NCBI GenBank assembly: GCA_036675425.1
Contig: JAKFFB010000188.1
Span: forward strand, 1 to 64,000
Reading direction: 5' to 3'
DNA length: 64,000 nucleotides
Source of the DNA: SCTD01 sp036675425
Lineage (GTDB): Bacteria; Actinomycetota; Actinomycetes; Mycobacteriales; SCTD01
In this document: piece after piece, positions 41,417 through 50,361 of the stretch
Layout of the letters: every line of letters begins with the position of its first letter
Position numbering within the stretch: the stretch's first letter is position 1
Notes under the pieces: model-generated
What the model was told of the DNA's origin: nothing
Database searches by the model: none
What the model saw: only the letters and a program-made list of their open reading frames with translations
Position numbers and translations under genes: made by a program

Positions 41417-42430
41417 GTGCGCGACCTGGCCCGGCTTCCGAAGGCGCACCTGCACCTGCACCTGGCCGGAGCGATGCGCCCCGCGACGCTGCTGGAGCTG
41501 GCCGCCGAGCAGGGCCGCCGGCTGCCCCCCGAGCTGACCGACCCGGCCGGGACGCGGCTCGACGTCACGGCGCGGCGGGGCTGGTCGCGGTTCCAGCGGT
41601 TGTACGACGCAGCTCGCGACGTGGTCGCCGGTCCGGACGAGGTGCGCCGGCTGGTGCGGGAGATCGCCGAGGACGAGCGGGCGGCCGGGTCCGGCTGGGT
41701 CGAGGTGCAGGTGGACCCGTCGTCGTACGCCGCCCGGCTCGGCGGGCTGCAGGCGACGGTGGAGCTGGTGCTGGACGCCATGCGCACGGCCGAGGCGGAG
41801 ACCGGCGTCGGGATGGCGCTGGTGGTCGCCGCCAACCGGACCCGCCACCCCGGCGACGCCGAGACGCTGGCCCGGTTGGCGAAGCGGTTCGCGGGGAGGG
41901 GCGTCGTCGGCTTCGGGCTGTCCAACGACGAGACCAAGGGGCGGCCGGAGGAGTTCGCCAAGGCGTTCCGGATCGCCCGGGACGCCGGGCTGCTGTCGGT
42001 GCCGCACGCGGGGGAGCTGCGCGGCATCCGCTCGGTGATCGGCGCGGTCGAGTCGCTCGGCGCGCACCGGCTCGGTCACGGGGTGCGCTCGGTCGAGGAC
42101 CCGGTGACGGTCCGGCTGCTCGCCGAGCGGCAGGTCGTGCTCGAGGTGTGCCCGGCGTCCAACGTCGCGCTCGGGGTCGCGGGGGCGCTCGAGCTGGTGC
42201 CGGTGCGCGAGCTGCGGGCGGCCGGGGTGCCGGTGGCGCTGGGGGCCGACGACCCGCTGCTGTTCCGGTCGGGGCTGCTCGAGCAGTACGCCGCGGTCCG
42301 CTCCGAGCAGGCGCTCGACGACGCCGCGATGGCCGGCCTCGCGGAGGACGCCGTCCGGGGGAGCGCCGCGCCCGCGGGGGTGAAGGACCGGCTGCTGGCC
42401 GGCATCCGGGACTGGCTCGCGTCGGACTGA
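41417..42430 (+). CDS. add: Adenosine deaminase family protein
   Basis: A 337-residue metal-dependent purine deaminase of the amidohydrolase superfamily, with metal ligands H13 and H15 in LPKAHLHLHLAGAMRP, VPHAGE with the catalytic Glu, HRLGHG and GADDPLLF. Differences from classical enzymes are His for Glu before the HxH, LAGA for LDGA/LEGA, and GADDP for NTDDP. Adenosine may therefore not be the only possible substrate; adenine or related compounds are alternatives. GTG at 41417 is chosen for family fit and promoter spacing. A 22-bp palindrome follows 10 nt after the stop. Confidence 0.87.
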   Translation: MRDLARLPKAHLHLHLAGAMRPATLLELAAEQGRRLPPELTDPAGTRLDVTARRGWSRFQRLYDAARDVVAGPDEVRRLVREIAEDERAAGSGWVEVQVDPSSYAARLGGLQATVELVLDAMRTAEAETGVGMALVVAANRTRHPGDAETLARLAKRFAGRGVVGFGLSNDETKGRPEEFAKAFRIARDAGLLSVPHAGELRGIRSVIGAVESLGAHRLGHGVRSVEDPVTVRLLAERQVVLEVCPASNVALGVAGALELVPVRELRAAGVPVALGADDPLLFRSGLLEQYAAVRSEQALDDAAMAGLAEDAVRGSAAPAGVKDRLLAGIRDWLASD

Positions 42431-42440
42431 CCTTCGTACG

Positions 42441-42503
42441 CACTACCCCGCTCGAACCGCGGCCGCCGCACGCTCACGGGCCCGCGGTTCGAGCGGGGTA
42501 GTG
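42441..42503 (+). terminator. Repeated palindrome copy C, after the deaminase gene
   Basis: Arms 42441-42462 and 42482-42503 form a perfect 22-bp stem with a 19-nt loop. The arms are identical to copies A and B over the shared 20 bases. Confidence 0.75.
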
Positions 42504-42623
42504 AAGAAGATGCGTGAAGTGCTGGTCACGGGGCGTGAACAGTGGCACCATGGGCATCACACGTCACACGAGAATCCTGACGAGGCCGCTGGGGAAGGCG
42601 CACCTCGACCACCAGGAGGCACC

Positions 42624-43109
42624 GTGTCCGCCGGCGTGCTGTACGTCCACTCGTGTCCGCCTGCGCTCTGCCCCCACGTCGAGTGGGCGGTGACCGCAGA
42701 GCTCGGCGCGCGTGCCCGCATGGAGTGGTCCGATCAGCCGTCCGCTCCCGGGCAGCTGCGCGCCGAGATCAACTGGCGCGGTCGCCCCGGCACCGCAGGC
42801 CGGCTCGCCGCCGCCCTCAAGGGCTGGTCCGTCCTCCGCTACGAGGTCACCGAGGAGGCGAGTCCCGGCGTCGACGGGGAGCGGTACGCCGTGACGCCCA
42901 CGCTCGGCGTCTTCCGCGCCTCCATGAGCGCCAACGGCGACATCATGGTCGGGGAGGACCGGCTGCGCGCGCTGCTCGCGACGGCCAGCGGCCCGCAGCT
43001 GAGCCAGGGCATCGACATGCTGCTCGGCAGCGCCTGGGACGCCGAGCTGGAGGCGTTCCGCGAGGCGGGCGAGGGCGCGCCCGTCACCTGGCTGCACCAG
43101 GTCGTCTGA
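42624..43109 (+). CDS. DUF3145 domain protein
   Basis: A 161-residue cytosolic protein matching the actinobacterial DUF3145 family, whose function is unknown: GVLYVHSCPPALCPHVEWAV at the front, WRGRPGTAGRLAAALKGW in the middle, and PTLGVFRASMSANGDIMVGE, then LGSAWDAELEAFREAGE. GTG at 42624 is preceded by AGGAGG at good spacing. An upstream in-frame ATG would begin inside the palindrome and is rejected. The 120 nt before it hold its promoter. Confidence 0.9.
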   Translation: MSAGVLYVHSCPPALCPHVEWAVTAELGARARMEWSDQPSAPGQLRAEINWRGRPGTAGRLAAALKGWSVLRYEVTEEASPGVDGERYAVTPTLGVFRASMSANGDIMVGEDRLRALLATASGPQLSQGIDMLLGSAWDAELEAFREAGEGAPVTWLHQVV

Positions 43110-43187
43110 TCCGAGGCGGTTGTCCGGGCGTGCGCGGGGGACGGAGAGGTCTGACGTCCGACCCCTGACACCTGGGAGACACCGCAG

Positions 43188-43976
43188 ATGCTCGTCCTGG
43201 CACAAGACTCCGGCTTCGAGGCCGGCTTCGACAAGGCCCTTGAAGAGGCCGCTCAGATCCTGCCGAAGATCGGCTACTTCCTGCTGATCCTCGTCGTGGG
43301 CTTCATCCTCGCGAAGCTCGTCGAGAAGATCATCACCAAGGTGCTGCAGAAGGTGGGCTTCGACCGGCTCGTCGAGCGCGGCGGCGTGAAGCAGGCCATG
43401 AGCAAGAGCAAGATGGACGCGGCCGCCGTCCTGGCCAAGATCGTCTACTACTTCATCCTGCTCGGCGTGCTGTCGCTGGCGTTCTCGGTCTTCGGGGCCG
43501 ACAACCCGATCAGCCAGTTCATCGACCGGATCGTGGCGTTCCTGCCGCACCTGTTCGTCGCGATCGTCGCGCTGATCATCGCCGCCGCCATCGCTGCCGC
43601 GGTCAAGGAGATCCTCGGCAACCTGCTGGGCGGCCTGTCCTTCGGCAACGCCCTGGCGAACATCGCCTCGCTGTTCATCATCGGCCTGGGCATCTTCTTC
43701 GCCCTCGGCGAGCTCGGCGTCGCGACCGTGATCGTCGGCCCGCTGTTCATCGCGATCCTCGCGCTGATCGTGGTCCCGCCGATCATCGCCTTCGGCGTCG
43801 GCGGCATCGAGCCGGCCCGCGACGCGATCCGCGACCTGCAGGCCAAGGGCAGGGAGAAGGCGCAGGAGGCCAAGCAGGAGCTCTCCTCCGACGACACCGT
43901 CGAGGCGCCCGCCACCGCGGCCCGCCGCACCCGCACGGCCACCACGACGGCCCGCCGTCGCCGTCCGACCGCCTAG
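43188..43976 (+). CDS. Conserved-TM-helix (mechanosensitive-channel-related) membrane protein
   Basis: A 262-residue membrane protein with about five hydrophobic helices. A repeated element (GYFLLILVVGFILAKLVEKII then ILGNLLGGLSFGNALANIA) recalls the conserved-TM-helix repeat of small mechanosensitive-channel-related proteins. The C-terminal 50 residues are charged and end in a basic, Ala/Thr/Arg-rich tail in the cytosol. No beta domain of MscS is present, so gating is unproven. A GGGAGA site precedes the ATG and a strong hairpin follows the stop. Confidence 0.83.
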   Translation: MLVLAQDSGFEAGFDKALEEAAQILPKIGYFLLILVVGFILAKLVEKIITKVLQKVGFDRLVERGGVKQAMSKSKMDAAAVLAKIVYYFILLGVLSLAFSVFGADNPISQFIDRIVAFLPHLFVAIVALIIAAAIAAAVKEILGNLLGGLSFGNALANIASLFIIGLGIFFALGELGVATVIVGPLFIAILALIVVPPIIAFGVGGIEPARDAIRDLQAKGREKAQEAKQELSSDDTVEAPATAARRTRTATTTARRRRPTA

Positions 43977-43990
43977 GTCGTATGACCGCC

Positions 43991-44020
43991 GCGCCCGGGA
44001 GCCGCACCGCTCCCGGGCGC
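43991..44020 (+). terminator. Hairpin terminator after the TM-helix gene
   Basis: Perfect 12-bp arms GCGCCCGGGAGC (43991-44002) and GCTCCCGGGCGC (44009-44020) enclose six bases, 14 nt after the stop. This argues that the next gene starts after it rather than at the ATG at 43982. Confidence 0.75.
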
Positions 44021-44059
44021 CGCGGCGTACGGCAGACGCGTCTCGGGCAGGCTGATCCC

Positions 44060-44755
44060 GTGAGGGTCGACCAGCAGCAGCACGTCGCGGCCGAGCGGGC
44101 CGGCGCCCGGCTCGCCCTGGGGCTGCTCGGGGCGCTGGTCGTCGTCGTCGCGACGGTCCCGCTCGCGGTGCTCATCCGCGCCGACAACCCCGGCCTGGTC
44201 GAGGCCGACCTGGAGGTCTCCCGGGCCGCCCAGGAGGCCACCGCGGCGAACGACCTGCTGCTCGCCGTCGCGCGGGCCGTCACGCTGCTGGGCGAGCCGG
44301 TGCTGCTCACGATCGCCGCGGCGCTGCTGGTCGCCGTGCTCTACCGGAAGGGCCACCGCCGGCTGGCCGCCTTCGTGCTGGTCGCCCGGGTCGGGGCGAT
44401 GCTGCTGAGCACCGGCCTCAAGCTCGCCGTCGACCGGACCCGCCCGGTCTTCGACGAGCCGATCGCGACCGCCCTCGGCGCCTCCTTCCCGAGCGGCCAC
44501 GCCCTCGGCTCGGCTGCCTTCTACGCCTCCCTCGCCGTGCTGCTGCTGCCCCGACGAGCCCCCCTGGTCGTCGCCGTCCTCATCGCGGCCGCCGTCGCCG
44601 CCAGCCGGGTGCTGCTCGGCGTGCACTTCCCGAGCGACGTGACGGCCGGCTTCGTGATCGGTTGTGGATGGGTGGCCCTGTGCACCGCTGTCTTCGCCGT
44701 CTGGCGGCGCGAGGAGGGCGCGCGCGGGGACGTCGCGCACGAGGGCATCGAGTGA
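44060..44755 (+). CDS. PAP2-family lipid phosphatase
   Basis: A 231-residue integral membrane phosphatase. The three PAP2 motifs are present: KLAVDRTRP, PSGHALGS and SRVLLGVHFPSD, with six predicted helices. Likely substrates are lipid phosphates such as undecaprenyl or phosphatidyl phosphates, at the outer face. I start it at GTG 44060 because the ATG at 43982 lies in front of a terminator hairpin and would add an arginine-rich tail. The 3' end overlaps the PHP gene as GTGA. Confidence 0.87.
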   Translation: MRVDQQQHVAAERAGARLALGLLGALVVVVATVPLAVLIRADNPGLVEADLEVSRAAQEATAANDLLLAVARAVTLLGEPVLLTIAAALLVAVLYRKGHRRLAAFVLVARVGAMLLSTGLKLAVDRTRPVFDEPIATALGASFPSGHALGSAAFYASLAVLLLPRRAPLVVAVLIAAAVAASRVLLGVHFPSDVTAGFVIGCGWVALCTAVFAVWRREEGARGDVAHEGIE

Positions 44756-45792
44756 GCCGCGACCCCGCCGGCGACCTGCGCAGCATCGCCTTCTGCCTGG
44801 AGCGCGCGCTCGAGCCGTCCTACCGGGTGAAGGCCTTCCGCACCGCCGCTGCCACGGTCGACGCCACCGACGCGGAGGACCTCCGCCACCGCGCCCAGCA
44901 CGGCACCCTCACCGAGCTCAAGGGCATCGGCAAGGTCACCGCCACCGTGATCACCGAGTCGCTCGCCGGCGAGGAGCCGGTCTACCTCCGCCGCGTGCAG
45001 ACCCTCGGCGACACCCCCGTCAGCGAGGGCGCCGCAGCGCTGCGCAAGGTGCTCAGGGGCGACCTGCACACCCACTCCGACTGGTCGGACGGCGGCTCGC
45101 CGATCGAGGAGATGGCCCTGGCCGCGAAGGCCATCGGCCACGACTACGTGGTGCTCACCGACCACTCGCCGCGGTTGACCGTCGCCAACGGGCTCAGCCC
45201 GGAGCGGCTGCGGAAGCAGCTCGACGTAGTCGCGGAGATCAACGAGCGGCTGCATCCGTTCCGGATCCTCACCGGCATCGAGTGCGACATCCTCGAGGAC
45301 GGCTCCCTCGACCAGGAGCCGGAGCTGCTGGCCAGCCTCGACGTCGTCGTCGCGAGCGTCCACTCCAAGCTGCGCATGCCGGCCGACGAGATGACCCCGC
45401 GGATGGTCGCCGCGATCAGCAACCCGCACACCGACGTGCTCGGCCACTGCACCGGCCGCTACGTCGCCGGGCACGGCCGCGGGGGCAAGGGCCGGCCGGA
45501 GAGCGAGTTCGACGCCGAGATCGTCTTCGCGGCGTGCGCGCAGTTCGACGTGGCGGTCGAGGTGAACAGCCGCCCCGAGCGGCAGGACCCGCCCAAGCGG
45601 CTGCTCCGCCTCGCCGTGGAGGCCGGCTGCACGGTCGCCATCGACACCGACGCGCACGCGCCGGGTCAGCTCGACTGGCAGCACCTGGGCTGCGAGCGGG
45701 CCTACCTGTGCGGGGTGACCCCCGACCGCGTCGTCAACGCCTGGGGCGCCGACGAGCTGCTCAGCTGGACGGGTCGCGCTGGGCGGGGATGA
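44752..45792 (+). CDS. PHP domain phosphoesterase with polX-like N-terminal region
   Basis: A 346-residue protein. The first 100 residues resemble the helix-hairpin-helix region of bacterial X-family polymerases (FRTAAATVDAT, then LTELKGIGKVTATVITESL). They are followed by a PHP domain with metal ligands in GDLHTHSDWSDG, LTDHSP, GIECDI, VASVHSKL, LGHCTGR and DTDAHAPGQ. No polymerase palm is present. Such proteins may act as DNA-end or histidinol-phosphate-like phosphatases; the DNA link is inference. The GTG start is coupled to the PAP2 gene. Confidence 0.88.
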   Translation: MSRDPAGDLRSIAFCLERALEPSYRVKAFRTAAATVDATDAEDLRHRAQHGTLTELKGIGKVTATVITESLAGEEPVYLRRVQTLGDTPVSEGAAALRKVLRGDLHTHSDWSDGGSPIEEMALAAKAIGHDYVVLTDHSPRLTVANGLSPERLRKQLDVVAEINERLHPFRILTGIECDILEDGSLDQEPELLASLDVVVASVHSKLRMPADEMTPRMVAAISNPHTDVLGHCTGRYVAGHGRGGKGRPESEFDAEIVFAACAQFDVAVEVNSRPERQDPPKRLLRLAVEAGCTVAIDTDAHAPGQLDWQHLGCERAYLCGVTPDRVVNAWGADELLSWTGRAGRG

Positions 45793-46594
45793 GGGCCAGC
45801 ACCGGGTCGGCCAGCACCTCCGTGCAGGCGTCCGGGACGGCATCGGCGACGAGCAGCGCGCAGGCCGCGTCCAGGCACAGCTCGAGCACCCGCTGGCCGT
45901 CGCGGTCCTGCATCGGGCTGGTACGGCACGTCGGGCAGGGGCGCAGCAGCCCCTCGGTGCCGGTGCGCCGGACGAGCGACCACACCCGGCGGCGGCTCGT
46001 GAGCACCGCGGCGTGGAACGCGGTCTCCGCGGCTGAGACCCGGTCCGCCTCGGCGACGAAGGACCGGTCGACCAGCGCCTCGAACAGCGCCTGGCCGTCG
46101 GCGTCGTGGCAGCGGGCTGACAGCTTCGGCAGGGTCGACAGCAGCGCCTTCACCGCATCCGCTCGCGGGCCGAGGTCCGGCTCGTCGACGGTGGGCGCCG
46201 CGAAGACGGAGCGCCAGGGGCGCAGCAGCGAGGTGTGCTCGGCCTTGGTCAGAGCAGGGCGGGCGTACGCCGCGGCGATCGCGTCGCGCACCGCCTTGAG
46301 GGCGCGGATCGTCACGGCCGAGTCGACGACGACGTAGTCGGCCTCGCCCACGATGTCGTCGGCGAACAGCGCGCCGAGCGCGTCGAACGCCGCCAGCACC
46401 TCGACCACGAGCGGGCTCTCGGGGGACAGCGCCCGATCGCGGGCCTCGGACAGGGCGGGGCTGTTGACCCACGCGTCGGCCAGCGCGACGACGTGGTCGT
46501 CGTTGATGTGGGCGAGCTGGGCGAGCACGCCGAGGACCTCGGCGAGGTTCGGGTGCTCCTCGAGCCGGCGCACCGTGGCCGCTTGCCTGCCCAT
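45761..46594 (-). CDS. Hypothetical protein with Cys-pair motif (277 aa)
   Basis: A mostly helical cytosolic protein I do not recognise. Features are an N-terminal helical domain (LEEHPNLAEVLGVLAQLAHI then NDDHVVALADAW) and a cluster CPTC...C near the C-terminus (LRPCPTCRTSPMQDRDG, then ELCLDAAC) that could bind zinc. The 3' end overlaps the convergent PHP gene by 32 nt. It starts 120 nt downstream of the DUF2795 gene end. Confidence 0.72.
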   Translation of the reverse strand: MGRQAATVRRLEEHPNLAEVLGVLAQLAHINDDHVVALADAWVNSPALSEARDRALSPESPLVVEVLAAFDALGALFADDIVGEADYVVVDSAVTIRALKAVRDAIAAAYARPALTKAEHTSLLRPWRSVFAAPTVDEPDLGPRADAVKALLSTLPKLSARCHDADGQALFEALVDRSFVAEADRVSAAETAFHAAVLTSRRRVWSLVRRTGTEGLLRPCPTCRTSPMQDRDGQRVLELCLDAACALLVADAVPDACTEVLADPVLALIPAQRDPSS

Positions 46595-46696
46595 GTGTCG
46601 CGCTCCCGTCGCCGATCCCCTTCAGGAGTGTGCGGCACCTCGGGGCACGAACTGGAGCGCAGACACGCGGAAGCACCCCGGAATCGTCCGAACGGG

Positions 46697-46710
46697 CCAC
46701 TCCGGAGTGG
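46697..46710. promoter_or_regulatory. Perfect 14-bp palindrome CCACTCCGGAGTGG
   Basis: A gapless palindrome 5 nt after the DUF2795 stop. It has no loop of its own, so protein binding is more likely than hairpin formation. Its position upstream of the minus-strand hypothetical gene also allows an operator role. Confidence 0.4.
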
Positions 46711-46715
46711 TCACG

Positions 46716-47123
46716 TCAGAAGCGGTGCGTCTCCGCTACGCCGCCGGCCACCGCGATCCACAGCTCCTGCAGATTCCCGAAGGACGCGCCCGACGGGAGT
46801 CCCCGCAGGGAGCCCAGGATGGCGTCCGGCGCGGAGTTCTCCGTCGCGACCGCGACCAGCTGCTCAGCGGTCGCCGGCCAGATCCGGCCGAGGTAGCCGG
46901 CGAGCTCGCTGCGCCGCTCCAGGTCCTGCGCCGTCATGCCCTCCGGCACGCCGCCGGTGAGGGTGGCGTTCGGCGCGCGGTCGACGTCGGGCTGGTCCTC
47001 GCCGGACGGCTCGGGGGAGTTCCAGTCCTCCCGGTTGTCCCGCCCGGCACGGACGAGGCCGGAGACCTCGGCGTCCATCGCGTCGTCCATCCGGGCGCTG
47101 TGCTTGTCGCTTCCTCGTTCCAT
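46716..47123 (-). CDS. DUF2795 domain protein
   Basis: A 135-residue acidic cytosolic protein. The N-terminal signature MERGSDKHSARMDDAMDAE followed by GEDQPDVDRAPN, and the C-terminal helical unit LERRSELAGYLGRIWPATAE then QLVAVATENSAPD, match the actinobacterial DUF2795 group, which has no known function. It is adjacent to aceE on the same strand, 29 nt downstream of the aceE stop, and may be cotranscribed. The ATG follows a GGTGGCTCC stretch that is a poor ribosome binding site. Confidence 0.85.
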   Translation of the reverse strand: MERGSDKHSARMDDAMDAEVSGLVRAGRDNREDWNSPEPSGEDQPDVDRAPNATLTGGVPEGMTAQDLERRSELAGYLGRIWPATAEQLVAVATENSAPDAILGSLRGLPSGASFGNLQELWIAVAGGVAETHRF

Positions 47124-47152
47124 GGAGCCACCGGTACCCGGACGAACCCGGA

Positions 47153-49879
47153 CTACTCCGACCCGCCCTCGGTCGTGTCCTTGTCGGGCGACAGGTGCAC
47201 GGTCCGCAGGTCGTACTTCTCGATCGCGCGGGCCGGCGCGTCAGCCGCGGTCTCGCCCCGCCGCGCCAGCTCCACGAGCACTGCCACCGCGATCGACTCG
47301 GGGTCGATGTGGAAGTGCCGGCGCAGGGACGCCCGGGTGTCCGACCGGCCGAAGCCGTCGGTGCCGAGGGAGGTCCAGTCACCCGGCACCCAGCGGCTGA
47401 TGCCGTCCGGGACCGCGCGCATGAAGTCGCTGACCGCGACGACCGGTCCGGTGGTCGCCATGAGCGCCTGCGTGATGAAGGGGGTGCGCGGCGCGTCCGG
47501 GTGCAGCAGGTTGTGCTGCTCGCACTCGACCGCGTCACGGCGCAGCTCGTTCCAGGACGTGACGCTCCAGACGTCGGCGGCGACGCCCCAGTCCTCGCGC
47601 AGCAGCCGCTGCGCGTCCTGCGCGAGGCGCACCGTGATGCCGCTCGCGAGCACCTGCGCGCGAGGCCCCTCGCCCTCGGCGGGGGAGCAGCGGTAGAGCC
47701 CGCGCAGCACGCACTCGCGCAGCCGCGGCACGTCCGGAAGAACCGGCTGCGGGTAGGGCTCGTTGTAGACGGTGAGGTAGTAGAAGACGTCCTCGGCAGC
47801 CTCGCCGTACATCCGGCGCAGGCCCTCCTCGACGATGAACGCGACCTCGTAGGAGAACGCCGGGTCGTAGGCGACGCACGCCGGGTTGGTCGACGCCAGG
47901 AGCAGGCTGTGCCCGTCCTGGTGCTGCAGGCCCTCGCCGTTCAGCGTCGTGCGGCCGGCCGTCGCGCCGAGCAGGAAGCCGCGGCCGAGCTGGTCGGCGA
48001 ACGCCCAGATCTGGTCGGCGGTGCGCTGGAAGCCGAACATCGAGTAGAAGACGTAGACCGGGATCATCGGCTCGCCGTGGGTGGCGTACGACGAGCCTGC
48101 CGCGATGACCGACGCCATCGAGCCGGCCTCGGTGATGCCCTCGTGCAGGATCTGCCCCTGCTGGCTCTCCTTGTAGGACAGCAGGAGCTCGCGGTCGACG
48201 GCGTCGTACGTCTGGCCGAACGGCGAGTAGATCTTGGCGCTGGGGAACATCGCGTCGATGCCGAAGGTGCGCGCCTCGTCCGGGATGATCGGCACGATCC
48301 GCGCACCGATGTGCTTGTCCTTGACCAGGTCCTTGAGCAGCCGGACGAACGCCATGGTCGTCGCCACGGCCTGCTTGCCCGAGCCCTTCTTCAGCTCGTC
48401 GTACATCTCCGGTCCGGGCAGCTGCAGTGCCTTCGCGCGCACCACCCGGCGCGGGATCGAGCCGCCGAGCTCGGCCCGGCGCGCCTTCATGTACTGCACC
48501 TCGTCGGAGTCCTCGCCGGGGTGGAAGTACGGCGGGAGGTCGCCCTCGAGCGCGCTGTCCGGGATCTCGAGGTAGAGCCGGTCGCGCAGCGCCTTGAGGT
48601 CGGCCTTGGTGAGCTTCTTCATCTGGTGCGTGGCGTTGCGCCCCTCGAAGCCCTCGCCGAGGGTCCAGCCCTTGATGGTGTGCGCCAGGATCACCGTCGG
48701 CTGGCCGACGTGCTTGGTCGCGGAGTCGAACGCGGCGTAGACCTTGCGGTAGTCGTGGCCGCCGCGCGGCAGACCGCGGATCTGGTCGTCCGTGAGGTGC
48801 TCGACCATCTGCAGCAGCCGCGGGTCGGAGCCGAAGAAGTTCTGCCGGGTGTAGGCGCCGCTCTCGACGGAGTAGGTCTGGAACTGCCCGTCCGGGGTGG
48901 TGTTCATCGCGTTGACGAGCAGGCCGTCGACGTCCTTGGCGATGAGGTCGTCCCACTGGCGGCCCCACACGACCTTGATGACGTTCCAGCCGGCGCCGCG
49001 GAAGTAGGACTCGAGCTCCTGCATGATCTTGCCGTTGCCGCGGACCGGTCCGTCGAGGCGCTGCAGGTTGCAGTTCACGACGAAGACGAGGTTGTCGAGC
49101 TCCTCGCGCGCGGCGACGCCGATCGCGCCGAGCGACTCCGGCTCGTCCATCTCGCCGTCACCGGTGAAGCACCAGACGCGGCTCTGCGAGGTGTCCTTGA
49201 TCCCGCGGTCGTGCAGGTAGCGGTTGAAGCGCGCCTGGTAGATCGCGGCGATCGGGCCGAGGCCCATCGAGACCGTCGGGAACTCCCAGAAGTCCGGCAT
49301 CAGCCGCGGGTGCGGGTAGCTCGGCAGGCTCTCGCGACGCGACTCCTGCCGGAACCCGTCGAGGTGCTCCTGGGTCAGCCGTCCCTCGAGGAACGCGCGG
49401 GCGTAGATGCCGGGGGAGGCGTGTCCCTGGAAGTAGATCTGGTCGCCGCTGCCGTCCGGACCGTCCTTGCCGCGGAAGAAGTGGTTGAAGCCCACCTCGT
49501 AGAGGCTGGCGGCGCTCGCGTAGGTCGCGATGTGCCCGCCGACGCCGATCTCCGGCCGGTTCGCGCGGCTGACGGTGATGGCCGCGTTCCACCGGATGTA
49601 GGCGCGGATGCGCCGCTCGAGGTGCTCGTCACCGGGGAACTCCGGCTCGCGCTCCGGCGGGATCGTGTTGATGAAGTCAGTGCTGCGCAGGGCCGGCACC
49701 CCGACGGCCTTCTCGCGCGCCCGCTCCAGCAGCTTCAGCATGAGGAAGCGGGCCCGCCCGCGGCCGGCGTTGTCGAGCACGGCGTCGAGCGAGTCGATCC
49801 ACTCGGCGGTCTCCGCCGGATCGACGTCCGGCAGCTGGGTGGGCAGGCCGTCGCTGATGACGCTGAACCGCTCGGTCAC
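47153..49879 (-). CDS. aceE: Pyruvate dehydrogenase E1 component, homodimeric type
   Basis: A 908-residue thiamine-diphosphate enzyme that decarboxylates pyruvate and passes the acetyl group to E2. The TPP-binding motif is in WCFTGDGEMDEPESLG and VVNCN. Other family segments are IATYASAASLYEVGFNHFF, LPRGGHDYRKVYAAF and ATTGPVVAVSDFM near the end. Length is normal. The GTG start has GGGAGAAGC directly upstream. It is divergent from yjbQ across about 70 nt. No E2 or E3 genes are in the window, as in other actinomycetes where they lie elsewhere. Confidence 0.96.
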   Translation of the reverse strand: MTERFSVISDGLPTQLPDVDPAETAEWIDSLDAVLDNAGRGRARFLMLKLLERAREKAVGVPALRSTDFINTIPPEREPEFPGDEHLERRIRAYIRWNAAITVSRANRPEIGVGGHIATYASAASLYEVGFNHFFRGKDGPDGSGDQIYFQGHASPGIYARAFLEGRLTQEHLDGFRQESRRESLPSYPHPRLMPDFWEFPTVSMGLGPIAAIYQARFNRYLHDRGIKDTSQSRVWCFTGDGEMDEPESLGAIGVAAREELDNLVFVVNCNLQRLDGPVRGNGKIMQELESYFRGAGWNVIKVVWGRQWDDLIAKDVDGLLVNAMNTTPDGQFQTYSVESGAYTRQNFFGSDPRLLQMVEHLTDDQIRGLPRGGHDYRKVYAAFDSATKHVGQPTVILAHTIKGWTLGEGFEGRNATHQMKKLTKADLKALRDRLYLEIPDSALEGDLPPYFHPGEDSDEVQYMKARRAELGGSIPRRVVRAKALQLPGPEMYDELKKGSGKQAVATTMAFVRLLKDLVKDKHIGARIVPIIPDEARTFGIDAMFPSAKIYSPFGQTYDAVDRELLLSYKESQQGQILHEGITEAGSMASVIAAGSSYATHGEPMIPVYVFYSMFGFQRTADQIWAFADQLGRGFLLGATAGRTTLNGEGLQHQDGHSLLLASTNPACVAYDPAFSYEVAFIVEEGLRRMYGEAAEDVFYYLTVYNEPYPQPVLPDVPRLRECVLRGLYRCSPAEGEGPRAQVLASGITVRLAQDAQRLLREDWGVAADVWSVTSWNELRRDAVECEQHNLLHPDAPRTPFITQALMATTGPVVAVSDFMRAVPDGISRWVPGDWTSLGTDGFGRSDTRASLRRHFHIDPESIAVAVLVELARRGETAADAPARAIEKYDLRTVHLSPDKDTTEGGSE

Positions 49880-49949
49880 GCTTCTCCCGGGGTCGACGGA
49901 GTGGGGCCTGCACCCATCCTGCCCCCTACCGCTGGGTAACCCTCTGCGC

Positions 49950-50357
49950 ATGGACACGACGGTGCTGACGGTGCGGACGGGCGATCGCGAGGCGGTGCAC
50001 GACCTGACACGCGAGTGCGACGAGTTCGTACGAGGACGCGGCTCCGGCCTGCTGCACGTCTTCGTGCCGCACGCCACCGCGGGGGTGGCGGTCCTCGAGC
50101 TCGGCGCCGGGTCGGACGACGACCTGCTCGCGGCGCTGCGCGACCTGCTGCCCGCCGACGACCGGTGGCGGCACCGGCACGGCTCGCCCGGGCACGGCCG
50201 CTCGCACGTGCTGCCCGCGCTCGTGCCGCCCTACGCGACGGTGCCGGTGCTCGACGGCGGGCTCGCGCTCGGGACCTGGCAGAGCATCGCGCTGGTCGAC
50301 CTCAACCTCGACAACGAGACGCGCTCCGTACGCCTGTCGTTCCTGGGCTCGGCGTGA
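49950..50357 (+). CDS. YjbQ/UPF0047 family protein
   Basis: A 135-residue single-domain protein of the YjbQ family, annotated in some genomes as a secondary thiamine-phosphate synthase. Signatures are FVPHATAGVAVLE, HRHGSPGHGRSHVLPAL with its clustered His, and GTWQSIALVDLNLDNETR. Two changes from the usual family pattern are Ala for Ser in HTSAG and Asp/Asn replacements near the C-terminus. A thiamine link would suit its position next to TPP-dependent AceE, but this may be coincidence. Confidence 0.87.
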   Translation: MDTTVLTVRTGDREAVHDLTRECDEFVRGRGSGLLHVFVPHATAGVAVLELGAGSDDDLLAALRDLLPADDRWRHRHGSPGHGRSHVLPALVPPYATVPVLDGGLALGTWQSIALVDLNLDNETRSVRLSFLGSA

Positions 50358-50361
50358 GCAG

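Noticed and set aside
28453..42503. The repeated palindromes as CRISPR repeats or insertion-sequence ends
   Set aside because: They are kilobases apart with no spacer array, no cas genes, no transposase and no target duplications; each is a self-contained hairpin at a gene end.
43982..44059. ATG at 43982 as start of the PAP2 gene
   Set aside because: It would place a 12-bp terminator hairpin inside the coding region and add an Arg-rich tail in front of the first membrane helix; GTG at 44060 fits better.
49950..50357. A functional link between yjbQ and aceE through thiamine
   Set aside because: The genes are divergent with separate promoters, and the thiamine-phosphate activity is only a family annotation; kept as a remark, not as a finding.
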